Assembly: GCA_015490055.1 (NCBI GenBank)
Contig: WFYP01000016.1
Location: forward strand, 1 to 20,826
Direction: 5' to 3'
DNA length: 20,826 bases
Source of the DNA: Nitratifractor sp.
Lineage (GTDB): Bacteria > Campylobacterota > Campylobacteria > Campylobacterales > Sulfurovaceae
The position numbers and the translations under genes were made by a program. The notes under the pieces are model-generated. The model made no database searches. It worked only from the letters and a program-made list of their open reading frames with translations, and was not told the origin of the DNA. Positions 9,885 to 17,579 of the stretch are shown in pieces (the first letter of the stretch is position 1; every line of letters begins with the position of its first letter).

Positions 9885-12162
9885 TCGCACCACCTACTTT
9901 ATTTATATTTATCTGAGAAAATCTATAAGAGGATACCGCAAAGGCACTTAAACCCATATCAGATGTTGGGTTAAGTGCTATTGTTCCTTTTAAAGATGTG
10001 TCAATGCTAAACACTCTACGCACTTTTTTACCATTTAACTCAAACTCTAGCAAATCGCCATCTTTAACTTTTGCAGCCATCGCAAATTGGCTAGAACCTA
10101 AGAGTTTTAGCTCTGTTTTAGTTAGTTTTGACTTTTGTGTAAATGGGTTAGGATTATGAGCACTGTTTACATTATACACAACTATACCATCAAAACTTGG
10201 TAAATCCTCTACATCGTTTAACTCTATTTTTGCCTCTACATCAACTACATTTAACTTATAACCTCTAGTATCTTCACCTGTTTTAGAGAAGCTATTAGCT
10301 AAAGAGTCAAAATCTATAGCTTTAAAACCTTTTTCTTCTGGAAGCTCAGCAGTAAAATCGATTGTATATTTTCTACCTACTCCCAACTCGTTGGCAATAT
10401 CATTCAAAATATAGCCATCGTAACCTAACGCAACATTTAGAGGTACTAACTGCTTATTAATTGTTACTATGCTACCCTCTTGCTGATTAAGTGCTGGCAT
10501 ATCTAAATCGCCATCTCCTAAACTACTAAGAACAAAGTCGCCTTCGCAGTTATAAGCAACAGTGTAACCATTAGCCTCTTTCTCTAAATCGCAAATTAGC
10601 GAAACGCCTAAGCTGTTAGATGCTGGCGGAGTAACAATTACACTATAGTTTGTATATTTCTCAATAGCTGCTAACATTTTAGCGATATTCTCTACCTCTG
10701 GATGGTTATATATATCCTCTCCAACTATTAAAGAGAATTTACGCTTTTTCCAGAAAGTTGCAACTATTTCGTCTAACTCCTCTTCTGAAATGCTAGACTC
10801 GCCACTTAAGTTACCAATATCTAACTCATCTATAAAGTTCTTTAACTCATCTGGTAACTCTTTGCCTCTTGTTAAAAGCTCTAGCAGAAGTGCCACAACA
10901 CCCTCTTCGCTTCCAGCTTCGTACTTAACAAATTTAGTTACTAAATTTTGAATATGGCTATCTTCGATTGGGTGCATATATACAACTTGAGCCTTTTCGC
11001 GTTTAACTGCCATTGCTATATGGTTTTTAACCATAGGTGCGTCATCTTTTACTCTAGTAGCAAGCGAAATAATCGCATCACTCTTAGCTAAAGTATCTAA
11101 ATTAGCATCCCAAAGTGACTTGCCAGATACACTGCTATATGCTTTTAAGAATCTACTAAATCCATAAGCTTCTGGGCAAACTAGCTTTGCATCTACCGCT
11201 TTAGCAATATGTGTAAGCATTAAAGCCTCTTCATTTGTAATGCTAGAGCTAAATGTAATTGTATCTGCCTTTTTAAACGCCTCTACTGCTCTGTCGAATT
11301 TTGCTCTATCTTTAAAAGCTGTTGTGTTTGCATAATCAAACCCAAAACGCCCTGCCCCACACATAGATGCAAATTCATACTCGTTTGTAACTCTAAATAT
11401 CTTCTCGGCTGGATTATCAATACTCTCTGGCTTAACTTCGTAATACATTTGACAACCTGCACTACACAATGCACAGCTAGATGGAATCTTATTTAACTCC
11501 CAAGCGTTAGATGTATATTTAAAATCGGTACTAACAAGTGCCCCAACAGGACAAACAGCCATACACTCACCACAACTTACACAGTCGTTCTCTGGCTTTG
11601 TATTTATAATTGTAGATTTATAACCACCTACACTAATTTGCAACTGCTCGCTACCTATAATTTCGTTACAAACTCTTACGCACTTTTCGCACATAATACA
11701 AAGCGATGGGTCGTAACTTATAAAGCCCCAATTTTGAACAGGTCTATACATATCTTTAGCTGTAAAATTTTGCTGTGAAACATTAAACTCTAAAGTCTTA
11801 TTTTGCAAATCACACTCACCACTTTTGTCGCAAACACCGCACTCAAGCGGATGGTTTACATCATAAAGCTTCATAATATTTTGGCGTTCAGCTTCTAACT
11901 CTTTAGTGTTAGTGTTAATTACAGCCCCATCTACAGCCTTCTCTTGGCAAGATAGAATCATACCATCTACACCCTCTACATCTACAACGCACATTCTGCA
12001 AGATGCAATCGGTTCTACCTTTGTAAGGTAGCACATTGTAGGTATATAGATGTCGTTTTCTCTAGCTACTTGTAGTATTGTTTTACCATACTCAGTAGTT
12101 ATACTCTTGCCATCTATTGTAACTGTAATCTCTTTTGTCTGTCTTCTTTTAACTTCGCCCAT
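9877..12162 (-). CDS. nuoG: NuoG paralogue 1 (Fe-S subunit of complex I)
   Basis: First of the two tandem NuoG proteins, 761 residues. Ligands in order: N1b Cys44, 55, 58, 72; N5 His104, Cys108, 111, 117 (HPLECGVCDKSGEC); then Cys155, 158, 161, 165 and Cys194, 197, 200, 204; and N7 Cys230, 233, 237, 268 (CALCSAGC plus MCGAGRFG). The C-terminal two thirds resemble the molybdopterin oxidoreductase fold that NuoG shares with formate dehydrogenases. It aligns along its whole length with the downstream paralogue, including the shared LNQQEG motif. It starts 1 nt after the flavoprotein stop behind a G-rich leader (GGTGGCGGTGTAGT). It should conduct electrons from the input flavoprotein to NuoI. Confidence 0.94.
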   Translation of the reverse strand: MGEVKRRQTKEITVTIDGKSITTEYGKTILQVARENDIYIPTMCYLTKVEPIASCRMCVVDVEGVDGMILSCQEKAVDGAVINTNTKELEAERQNIMKLYDVNHPLECGVCDKSGECDLQNKTLEFNVSQQNFTAKDMYRPVQNWGFISYDPSLCIMCEKCVRVCNEIIGSEQLQISVGGYKSTIINTKPENDCVSCGECMAVCPVGALVSTDFKYTSNAWELNKIPSSCALCSAGCQMYYEVKPESIDNPAEKIFRVTNEYEFASMCGAGRFGFDYANTTAFKDRAKFDRAVEAFKKADTITFSSSITNEEALMLTHIAKAVDAKLVCPEAYGFSRFLKAYSSVSGKSLWDANLDTLAKSDAIISLATRVKDDAPMVKNHIAMAVKREKAQVVYMHPIEDSHIQNLVTKFVKYEAGSEEGVVALLLELLTRGKELPDELKNFIDELDIGNLSGESSISEEELDEIVATFWKKRKFSLIVGEDIYNHPEVENIAKMLAAIEKYTNYSVIVTPPASNSLGVSLICDLEKEANGYTVAYNCEGDFVLSSLGDGDLDMPALNQQEGSIVTINKQLVPLNVALGYDGYILNDIANELGVGRKYTIDFTAELPEEKGFKAIDFDSLANSFSKTGEDTRGYKLNVVDVEAKIELNDVEDLPSFDGIVVYNVNSAHNPNPFTQKSKLTKTELKLLGSSQFAMAAKVKDGDLLEFELNGKKVRRVFSIDTSLKGTIALNPTSDMGLSAFAVSSYRFSQININKVGGANE

Positions 12163-12163
12163 A

Positions 12164-14173
12164 CTACACCGCCACCATTGCTATATAGTAACATCTCATA
12201 CATCTCTCAGCTTCAGCTATCGCCTCTTCTCCGGTAAATCCTAAATTCACCTCTAAGTTATTAGTTTTACGCTCATCTACACTTAACTTTTCGCTAACTT
12301 CTCTAGGAATTCCAGGCATCCAACCAGTGATTTTTTCGTTTTTATTATAAACTTTTAGCTTAGCTAAGTGGTCTTCCATAATCTCATCGTCAGTTAAGCT
12401 AACTTTACCATCGTAAATATATCTGCTAATTACACTTGCTGCTCTTTTTGCTTGCCCAACTGCATTTACAATAGTCATAGGACCATACTCGCAATCGCCT
12501 GCTGCAAACAATCCTGGGCGACTTGTCATATAGTCACGACCATTTGTTAATAGCGTATTCCAACTTGTTAGCTCTACATTCCACTCTTCTGGCAATAGTT
12601 GCAAATCTGCACTCTGAGAAACGGCAGGAATTAAGAAATCACACTCGATTTCAAAATCTCCACCCTCTATTTTAACAAGTTGTGCTCTCCCACCATTAGG
12701 GTCAGGAACTAACTCGAACTTATTAACTTTTAACTTTTTAAGTTTATTATTCTCATCAATAATCTCTTCTACCGCTGAGTGGAAAATAAACTCTACACCA
12801 TCTTCTACTGCTTCGTGGTACTCTTCGTAAGTTGTATTTCTAATAATAGTTTTTTCATCTCTACGATAAAGCATTATTACCTTTTTAGCACCCTCACGAA
12901 TTGAGCATCTTACAACATCCATAGAGGTAAATCCACCACCAACACAAACAACTGTTTTATCTTTTAAATCTTCGCTTGCTGGTGAGCCGATTTTATATTT
13001 GTGCCAAAGGTTTACTTTATCAAGCATTGCAATAGCACCCCAGTAGCCCTCTATCTCTTCGCGTTCATTCTTTGCACGAACTTGCTTAGAGAGTCTTGTA
13101 CCAAATGCTAAAAGTGTTGCATCATACTCGGCATCTATCTCTTTTAGACGCTCGGCATCTACACGGTGATTTGTATAAACTGTTACAGTTGGAAGCGAAG
13201 TAACAAGCTCTATATCTTTATTATACTTCTCAACTGGCATACGATATTGTGGTACACCAACTGCAACTTCACCACCAAGTACTGGCAACTCTTCGAAAAT
13301 ATCGACTTGAATACCCTCTAGCCCTAAATAGTAAGCAGCCGTTAAACCAGCTGGTCCTGCACCAATAATTGCAACTTTTTTACCATCATTTCTTGGAGGC
13401 TTAGGCTCTGTTGGGTGGAACCACTCTAAATGGTGGTCTGTCTCATAATCTGCACCCAAACGCTTAAGCTCCATAATAGATACAGGCTCATCAAGATTAG
13501 CTCTTCTACACGCATCTTCACATGGATGAGGACACACACGACCACAAGTGTGAGCTAGTGGCATAGTCTGTCTTGTAGCAGCTAGAGATGCTGTAAACTC
13601 CATATCTCTTACACCCTCTATATATGCCGGTATATCAACATGAGATGGGCACATATCTGTACAAGGTGCAGTAATTTTAGCTATATACTTGCCTTCGTTA
13701 TCATAGTGGTGCGATTTAGTCTGCTCTAAAATACACTTATCAAACTGCTCTTTATAGTGCTCCATCAAATCCAAAATAGGCTTAGGTACTGTTCTTCCGA
13801 TTTCGCACTTGCTTGTTTTCATCATAGTTTTACTAATCTCTTGCAAGTGCTCTATATCGTCAAAACTACCCTCACCTCTAGCAATTTTGTCTAGTAGGTC
13901 AAAAAGAATCCTGCCACCCCAACGCCCAGGAGCACAACGCCCACAAGCTTCCGAATAGATTTGATACTGTGCCGCATACTCTGTAGCTAGCTTTACAGCG
14001 TCTATATCCTCATCGAATATAGCAACGCCATCCCAACCAATAAATGCACGGCTAACAGTATCGCTATCGTACTCAAGAGGTAGCTTAAATCCAGTCTCTG
14101 CCCACTCTTCTTTTGGCTTGTTGCGGTTATCTATTAACTCGCCCTGCCAAGTTGAAAAGAGAATTTGCGACAT
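12164..14173 (-). CDS. NuoF Fe-S-domain/GltD-type FAD oxidoreductase fusion (replaces NuoF)
   Basis: The gene sits where nuoF is expected, yet most of the product is a different flavoprotein. Residues about 40-145 resemble the NuoF C-terminal N3 region: EACGRCAPGRWGG with Cys77 and Cys80, then Cys123 in SKCEIGRTVPKPI; the third ligand position is Gly83. Residues 171-222 give the Fe-S cysteine pattern of GltD/dihydropyrimidine dehydrogenase proteins (Cys171, 175, 210, 214, 218, 222; CGRVCPHPCEDAC). FAD site: GAGPAGL at 271-277 and AAGDCEYGP near 557. Pyridine-nucleotide site: VGGGFTSMDV at 411-420 with YRR at 436-438, the basic pair typical of NADP(H) binding in GltD and NfnB. A pair Cys658/Cys661 ends the protein. 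The NuoF FMN/NADH domain is absent. It overlaps the NuoE-like gene by 1 nt (TAATG). Probable role: electron entry to complex I; donor unknown. Confidence 0.88.
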   Translation of the reverse strand: MSQILFSTWQGELIDNRNKPKEEWAETGFKLPLEYDSDTVSRAFIGWDGVAIFDEDIDAVKLATEYAAQYQIYSEACGRCAPGRWGGRILFDLLDKIARGEGSFDDIEHLQEISKTMMKTSKCEIGRTVPKPILDLMEHYKEQFDKCILEQTKSHHYDNEGKYIAKITAPCTDMCPSHVDIPAYIEGVRDMEFTASLAATRQTMPLAHTCGRVCPHPCEDACRRANLDEPVSIMELKRLGADYETDHHLEWFHPTEPKPPRNDGKKVAIIGAGPAGLTAAYYLGLEGIQVDIFEELPVLGGEVAVGVPQYRMPVEKYNKDIELVTSLPTVTVYTNHRVDAERLKEIDAEYDATLLAFGTRLSKQVRAKNEREEIEGYWGAIAMLDKVNLWHKYKIGSPASEDLKDKTVVCVGGGFTSMDVVRCSIREGAKKVIMLYRRDEKTIIRNTTYEEYHEAVEDGVEFIFHSAVEEIIDENNKLKKLKVNKFELVPDPNGGRAQLVKIEGGDFEIECDFLIPAVSQSADLQLLPEEWNVELTSWNTLLTNGRDYMTSRPGLFAAGDCEYGPMTIVNAVGQAKRAASVISRYIYDGKVSLTDDEIMEDHLAKLKVYNKNEKITGWMPGIPREVSEKLSVDERKTNNLEVNLGFTGEEAIAEAERCMRCYYIAMVAV

Positions 14174-14406
14174 TAATTAGCCTTTTTCTTAACTACTATT
14201 GTCCAATCAACTTCATTGAACTTTAAAGAGTTCATTAGCTCATGACCATGCTCTTTAACTACATCAGCACTCTTTTGAATTGGAGAAAAATCACCAACTT
14301 CAAATAGAAAAATCCCAACCTCTGCCGGCTTTAAATCTTTATCTATTAACTCAACCATTCTGTCATAAAAATCATCATGCAAATGTCTTAAATCATATCT
14401 CTTCAT
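14173..14406 (-). CDS. small NuoE-like complex I protein, no Fe-S ligands
   Basis: A 77-residue protein in the nuoE position. Campylobacterota such as Helicobacter pylori (HP1264) and Campylobacter jejuni (Cj1575c) have a similarly short gene here instead of the roughly 160-residue thioredoxin-fold NuoE. There is no cysteine at all, so it cannot hold the N1a [2Fe-2S] cluster. It begins MKRYDLRHLHDDFYDRM and contains a beta-rich stretch GIFLFEVGDFSP. The reading frame is open to an earlier ATG at 14451, but that would overlap nuoD; the ATG at 14406 has AAGGA 7 nt upstream and is preferred. It probably forms a structural contact for the flavoprotein encoded immediately after it. The family match is from memory and context. 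Confidence 0.78.
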   Translation of the reverse strand: MKRYDLRHLHDDFYDRMVELIDKDLKPAEVGIFLFEVGDFSPIQKSADVVKEHGHELMNSLKFNEVDWTIVVKKKAN

Positions 14407-14431
14407 ATCTATATCCTTATATAGGGATGAC

Positions 14432-15664
14432 CTAACGGTCAACCTCTCCAAATACGATGTTTGTACTACCGATAATAGTTACAACATCTGCAATATATGT
14501 TCCTACAAGCAAGTCTTGTAGCAATCCTGTATGGAAGAAGCTCGGTGCTCTTACCTTCATTCTATAAGCGTATGGCTCACCCTCAGATACTATATAAAAA
14601 CCTAATTCACCCTTTGGTGACTCTGTTGGTGCATATACAGTTCCTTTTGGCGGACGCATACCCTGAGTTACAAGCACAAAGTGCTGCATAAGTGCGTAGT
14701 TTTGTGTCATAATCTCCTCTTTTGGAGCAGAGATATACTCAGGAGCGTGTGCCATTAGTTTGCACTCAGTCTTTGGATACATAGAGATAAGCTGTCTTAA
14801 AATCTTAACAGACTCTTTCATCTCTTCCATATATAGGCGGTATCTTCCGTAACTATCTTTTCTATCACTTACTGGAATATCAAAATCAAGCTCGCTATAT
14901 AGCTCGTACGGCTCCTCTTTTCTAACATCGTAAGCAATTCCAGAACCTCTAAGCATTGGTCCAGTACATCCCCAACTTAGGGCATCGTCTGGCTCTACAA
15001 CACCTACATCTTCAAGACGCATTTTCCAAATTCTGTTCTCAGTTAAAAGGTCTTCGTATAGTTTAATTTGCTCTGGTAATTTATTTAAGAAGTTACTTAA
15101 ACTCTCTATCCAGCCAGCTGGTAAATCTAGTGGCACACCACCAATTCTTACCGCTGCGTGTGTTAATCTTGCACCACAGTAATCTTCCATTAAGTCCATT
15201 GCAAACTCTCTCTCACGGAAAGCGTACAAGAAGATAGACATAGCCCCAACATCTAGTGCGTGAGTTGCTAAGAAGAATAGGTGCGAAATAATTCTATTAA
15301 TCTCTAAAAGCATAGTTCTAATAACTTTTGCACGGCGAGGAACTTTATCTTCGATTCCAAGTAGTCTCTCTACAGCTAATGCAAATGCATAGTTATTAGA
15401 TGTAGATGCAATATAGTCTAGTCTATCAGTAGTTGGCAAGAATTCGTTATAAATCATATTCTCACCCATCTTCTCAACACCACGGTGCAGGTATCCAATA
15501 TCTGGATAAGCTTTTACAACTTGCTCTCCCTGAAGCTCAAGAACTAAACGAAGCTGTCCGTGAGCAGATGGATGCTGAGGACCAAAGTTGATAACCATAG
15601 TGTTATCTTGACGCTCAAAGTTTAAGTTCTCGAAGAACGGTTTTAATTTATTTGGTTGTTGCAT
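14432..15664 (-). CDS. nuoD: NADH-quinone oxidoreductase subunit D (49-kDa quinone-site subunit)
   Basis: Peripheral-arm subunit that forms the quinone-binding pocket with NuoB. The 410 residues start with the signature NFGPQHPSAHGQLRLVLELQ at about residues 26-45, whose His-containing loop reaches the quinone head. The product ends in the typical VFGEVDR. The paired CxxC motifs of NiFe hydrogenase large subunits are absent, so it is a complex I subunit rather than a hydrogenase. nuoC and nuoD are separate genes here, 8 nt apart. The start is behind TAGGAGAGAAG. Confidence 0.97.
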   Translation of the reverse strand: MQQPNKLKPFFENLNFERQDNTMVINFGPQHPSAHGQLRLVLELQGEQVVKAYPDIGYLHRGVEKMGENMIYNEFLPTTDRLDYIASTSNNYAFALAVERLLGIEDKVPRRAKVIRTMLLEINRIISHLFFLATHALDVGAMSIFLYAFREREFAMDLMEDYCGARLTHAAVRIGGVPLDLPAGWIESLSNFLNKLPEQIKLYEDLLTENRIWKMRLEDVGVVEPDDALSWGCTGPMLRGSGIAYDVRKEEPYELYSELDFDIPVSDRKDSYGRYRLYMEEMKESVKILRQLISMYPKTECKLMAHAPEYISAPKEEIMTQNYALMQHFVLVTQGMRPPKGTVYAPTESPKGELGFYIVSEGEPYAYRMKVRAPSFFHTGLLQDLLVGTYIADVVTIIGSTNIVFGEVDR

Positions 15665-15672
15665 CTTCTCTC

Positions 15673-16473
15673 CTATCTTCTATTCTCTAGCTCTTTAGAG
15701 CCTGTTGTATAGTCTGTTGCAAATGTCTTAGAGTATCTATCTTCTATCTTAACTTCTGTCTCGTCGATTGTGCTTGGGTCTGCACCAAATGGTACTTCGT
15801 GTCCAACTCTTGCAAATCTTTGAGTATCGTATCTATCAATTCTTGCAGGGTCTCTAAGTTCTGGACCAATAACATCACGGTACTCTTTACCAAAGATTTT
15901 ATCAACTTCATACCAAGCTGCGTGCTCATCACCCTGTAGTGGGTAAGTTTTAAGTAGTGGATGCCCAACCCAATCATCTGGCATAAGAATTCTTTTTAAG
16001 TAAGAGTGGTTATTTACATAAATACCAAACATATCGAACATTTCACGCTCTGCAAAGTTTGCCATTTTGTAAATATTCTCTACAGTTTCAATAGCTTGAT
16101 TCTCTTTAATTCTAGTAATAACTCTAGCTCTTAGTGCTTTATCTAAGTTTAGTAGTTGATAAAAAACTTCAAACTCGCCATCTTGTGCCAAATAATCAAC
16201 TGCACTAAGTTCGCTACACTGCTTAAAGCAAGAGTTCTCTTTAAGCTCAGTTAAAGCCTTTACATTATCTTCTGGCTTAATTTTCATAACTAATTGACCA
16301 AGCTCTACATATGTATCTAGCAACTCAACACCGCTATCTTTTAACTTATTTACTACACTTTCAAAGAAGCTTCCCTCTTCTATCTCTTCTCTAGGAACAC
16401 TTGGAGCTACATAGAATCTGTCAGTATATTTTGCTTTTTTCTGTACATTATCTTTTGGGGTATATCTTCTCAT
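15673..16473 (-). CDS. nuoC: NADH-quinone oxidoreductase subunit C (30-kDa subunit)
   Basis: Structural subunit of the complex I peripheral arm that packs on NuoD. The 266 residues include the family motif AEREMFDMFGIYVNNHSYLK followed by RILMPDDWVGHPLLKTYPLQ at about residues 143-185. The N-terminal 30 residues, rich in Lys and Arg, and the C-terminal tail beyond residue 230 are less conserved. The ATG overlaps the nuoB stop by one base (TAATG) and has AAAGG upstream. Separate from nuoD, as in other Campylobacterota. Confidence 0.96.
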   Translation of the reverse strand: MRRYTPKDNVQKKAKYTDRFYVAPSVPREEIEEGSFFESVVNKLKDSGVELLDTYVELGQLVMKIKPEDNVKALTELKENSCFKQCSELSAVDYLAQDGEFEVFYQLLNLDKALRARVITRIKENQAIETVENIYKMANFAEREMFDMFGIYVNNHSYLKRILMPDDWVGHPLLKTYPLQGDEHAAWYEVDKIFGKEYRDVIGPELRDPARIDRYDTQRFARVGHEVPFGADPSTIDETEVKIEDRYSKTFATDYTTGSKELENRR

Positions 16474-16985
16474 TATATGAACCTTTGCTTTTTGTTTTTA
16501 TTCATATTTGCACTCTCGCGACGAATTTTTTGCTGAAGCATCATCATAGCATACTGTAGAGTCTCTGGACGCGGTGCACAACCTGGTAGATAAATATCTA
16601 CAGGAACGATTCTATCAACACCTTGAACAATAGAGTAAGTGTTAAACATACCACCAGTATTTGCACAAGAACCCATACTAATTACCCATTTTGGCTCTGC
16701 CATTTGGTCGTAAAGTCTTCTTGTAAACTCTGCATGCTTTTTAGTTAGCGTTCCTGCTAAAATCATAACATCCGCTTGTCTTGGAGATGCTCTAAATATT
16801 ACACCCATTCTATCGAAGTCAAATCTCGATGCACCAGATGCCATCATCTCAATCGCACAACAAGCTAATCCGTAAGTTAGAGGCCAAAGCGAGTTCGAAC
16901 GCCCCCAGTTAATAAGATGATCAGCAGATGTTAAAACTACTGGTAATCCCCCTGAAGAGGCATAATTTACTTGATGCTGTGCCAT
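16473..16985 (-). CDS. nuoB: NADH-quinone oxidoreductase subunit B (N2 cluster subunit)
   Basis: Carries the terminal [4Fe-4S] cluster N2 that reduces quinone. From the chosen ATG the protein has 170 residues with the adjacent ligands Cys42-Cys43 (GLACCAIEMM), Cys107 (SMGSCANTGG) and Cys136 (PGCAPRPE), all in canonical spacing. The C-terminus is basic (NMNKNKKQRF). The frame is open to 17006, but AAGGAG lies 7 nt before the ATG at 16985 and the conserved sequence begins after it, so this start is preferred; it overlaps nuoA by 19 nt. Confidence 0.96.
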   Translation of the reverse strand: MAQHQVNYASSGGLPVVLTSADHLINWGRSNSLWPLTYGLACCAIEMMASGASRFDFDRMGVIFRASPRQADVMILAGTLTKKHAEFTRRLYDQMAEPKWVISMGSCANTGGMFNTYSIVQGVDRIVPVDIYLPGCAPRPETLQYAMMMLQQKIRRESANMNKNKKQRFI

Positions 16986-17356
16986 TCTAACGCTCCTTTT
17001 TTCCATGCATATACAAATCCGATTGCTAACAATACGATAAATAGAATCATCTCAACTAATCCAAACGCTCCAAGAGGTTTAAAATCTAAAGCCCATGGGA
17101 ACATAAATACAATCTCTACATCAAACAGAATAAATAGTAGAGCTATCAGGTAAAACTGTACCGAAATAGTGTTTGGCTGTCTATCTGGCTCAGGTCCACA
17201 CTCATAAATCGAAAGCTTAAGCTTCTCTGTATCTAGTTTCGCAAGTCTTCTACTTACAAGTCTTGCTAAAAATAGCGTCGCAGGGAATGCAACAGCTGTT
17301 AGAACAAATAGTACAAACGCCCCAAAGTAGGGATGTTGTGTAGCAATATGTGTCAT
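16967..17356 (-). CDS. nuoA: NADH-quinone oxidoreductase subunit A
   Basis: Three-helix membrane subunit next to the quinone channel, and the first gene of the operon. From the ATG at 17356 it has 129 residues with the conserved loop YECGPEPDRQPNTISVQFY followed by the helix LLFILFDVEIVFMFPWAL, whose acidic pair is typical of NuoA/ND3. An upstream in-frame ATG at 17386 would add ten non-conserved residues; AAAGGGG 5 nt before 17356 supports the shorter form. It is divergent from the metallopeptidase gene at 17580. Confidence 0.96.
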   Translation of the reverse strand: MTHIATQHPYFGAFVLFVLTAVAFPATLFLARLVSRRLAKLDTEKLKLSIYECGPEPDRQPNTISVQFYLIALLFILFDVEIVFMFPWALDFKPLGAFGLVEMILFIVLLAIGFVYAWKKGALEWHSIK

Positions 17357-17384
17357 TTCTACCCCTTTAAAGTTTTGATATACC

Positions 17385-17430
17385 AATATATAGGAGCCCA
17401 GCAGGGCACCTAAAGTTCTTCATATTAACA
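17385..17430 (-). promoter_or_regulatory. candidate nuo operon promoter(s)
   Basis: Two possible -10 boxes read towards nuoA. The nearer is TATATT (17385-17390), five of six matches to TATAAT, giving a leader of about 22 nt. The farther is an extended element TGTTAATAT (17422-17430), four of six matches plus the TG, giving a leader of about 60 nt. No -35 box is evident, as is usual for vegetative promoters of Campylobacterota. The choice matters because it places the GC-rich hairpin at 17393-17410 either upstream of the start as an operator or in the 5' leader. Confidence 0.3.
17393..17410. repeat. GC-rich inverted repeat upstream of nuoA
   Basis: GGAGCCC, loop AGCA, GGGCACC: a seven-pair stem with a single A-A mismatch in the third pair, 37-54 bp upstream of the nuoA start. 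It stands out in a strongly AT-rich intergenic region. No run of T follows on either strand, so it is not a terminator. It could be an operator or a 5'-leader stem-loop. Confidence 0.5.
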
Positions 17431-17470
17431 GATATTTGGTTAATAGAAATTTGAATTTGAGTTTTTTAGT

Positions 17471-17484
17471 AACTTTTAAAAGTT
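17471..17484. repeat. 14-bp perfect palindrome in the nuoA/metallopeptidase intergenic region
   Basis: AACTTTTAAAAGTT is perfectly symmetrical. Its right part TTAAAAGTTT (17476-17485) recurs at 17528-17537, 52 bp away, just before the metallopeptidase promoter. A regulator site is possible, but the sequence is low-complexity and could be chance. Confidence 0.3.
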
Positions 17485-17540
17485 TATGTAACTGCTAGAA
17501 ACACTTTTTTGTTAGATATTTATAGCGTTAAAAGTTTTTT

Positions 17541-17573
17541 TGATAAAATAGTATCAATTTATTAACTTTAGGA
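17541..17573 (+). promoter_or_regulatory. promoter and ribosome binding site of the metallopeptidase gene
   Basis: An extended -10 element TGATAAAAT lies at 17541-17549 (TG, one base, then TAAAAT, five of six matches to consensus). The ribosome binding site AGGA at 17570-17573 is 6 nt before the ATG at 17580. The leader would be about 24 nt. Confidence 0.45.
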
Positions 17574-17579
17574 AATATT

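Noticed and set aside
7425..12162. Two nuoG genes as an assembly duplication
   Set aside because: The two proteins differ throughout in sequence and length, so they are true diverged paralogues and not a repeated contig segment.
14432..16985. Possibility that the nuoB/C/D part belongs to a group 4 NiFe hydrogenase
   Set aside because: NuoD lacks the two CxxC pairs that hold the NiFe centre, and the full set of complex I membrane subunits is present.
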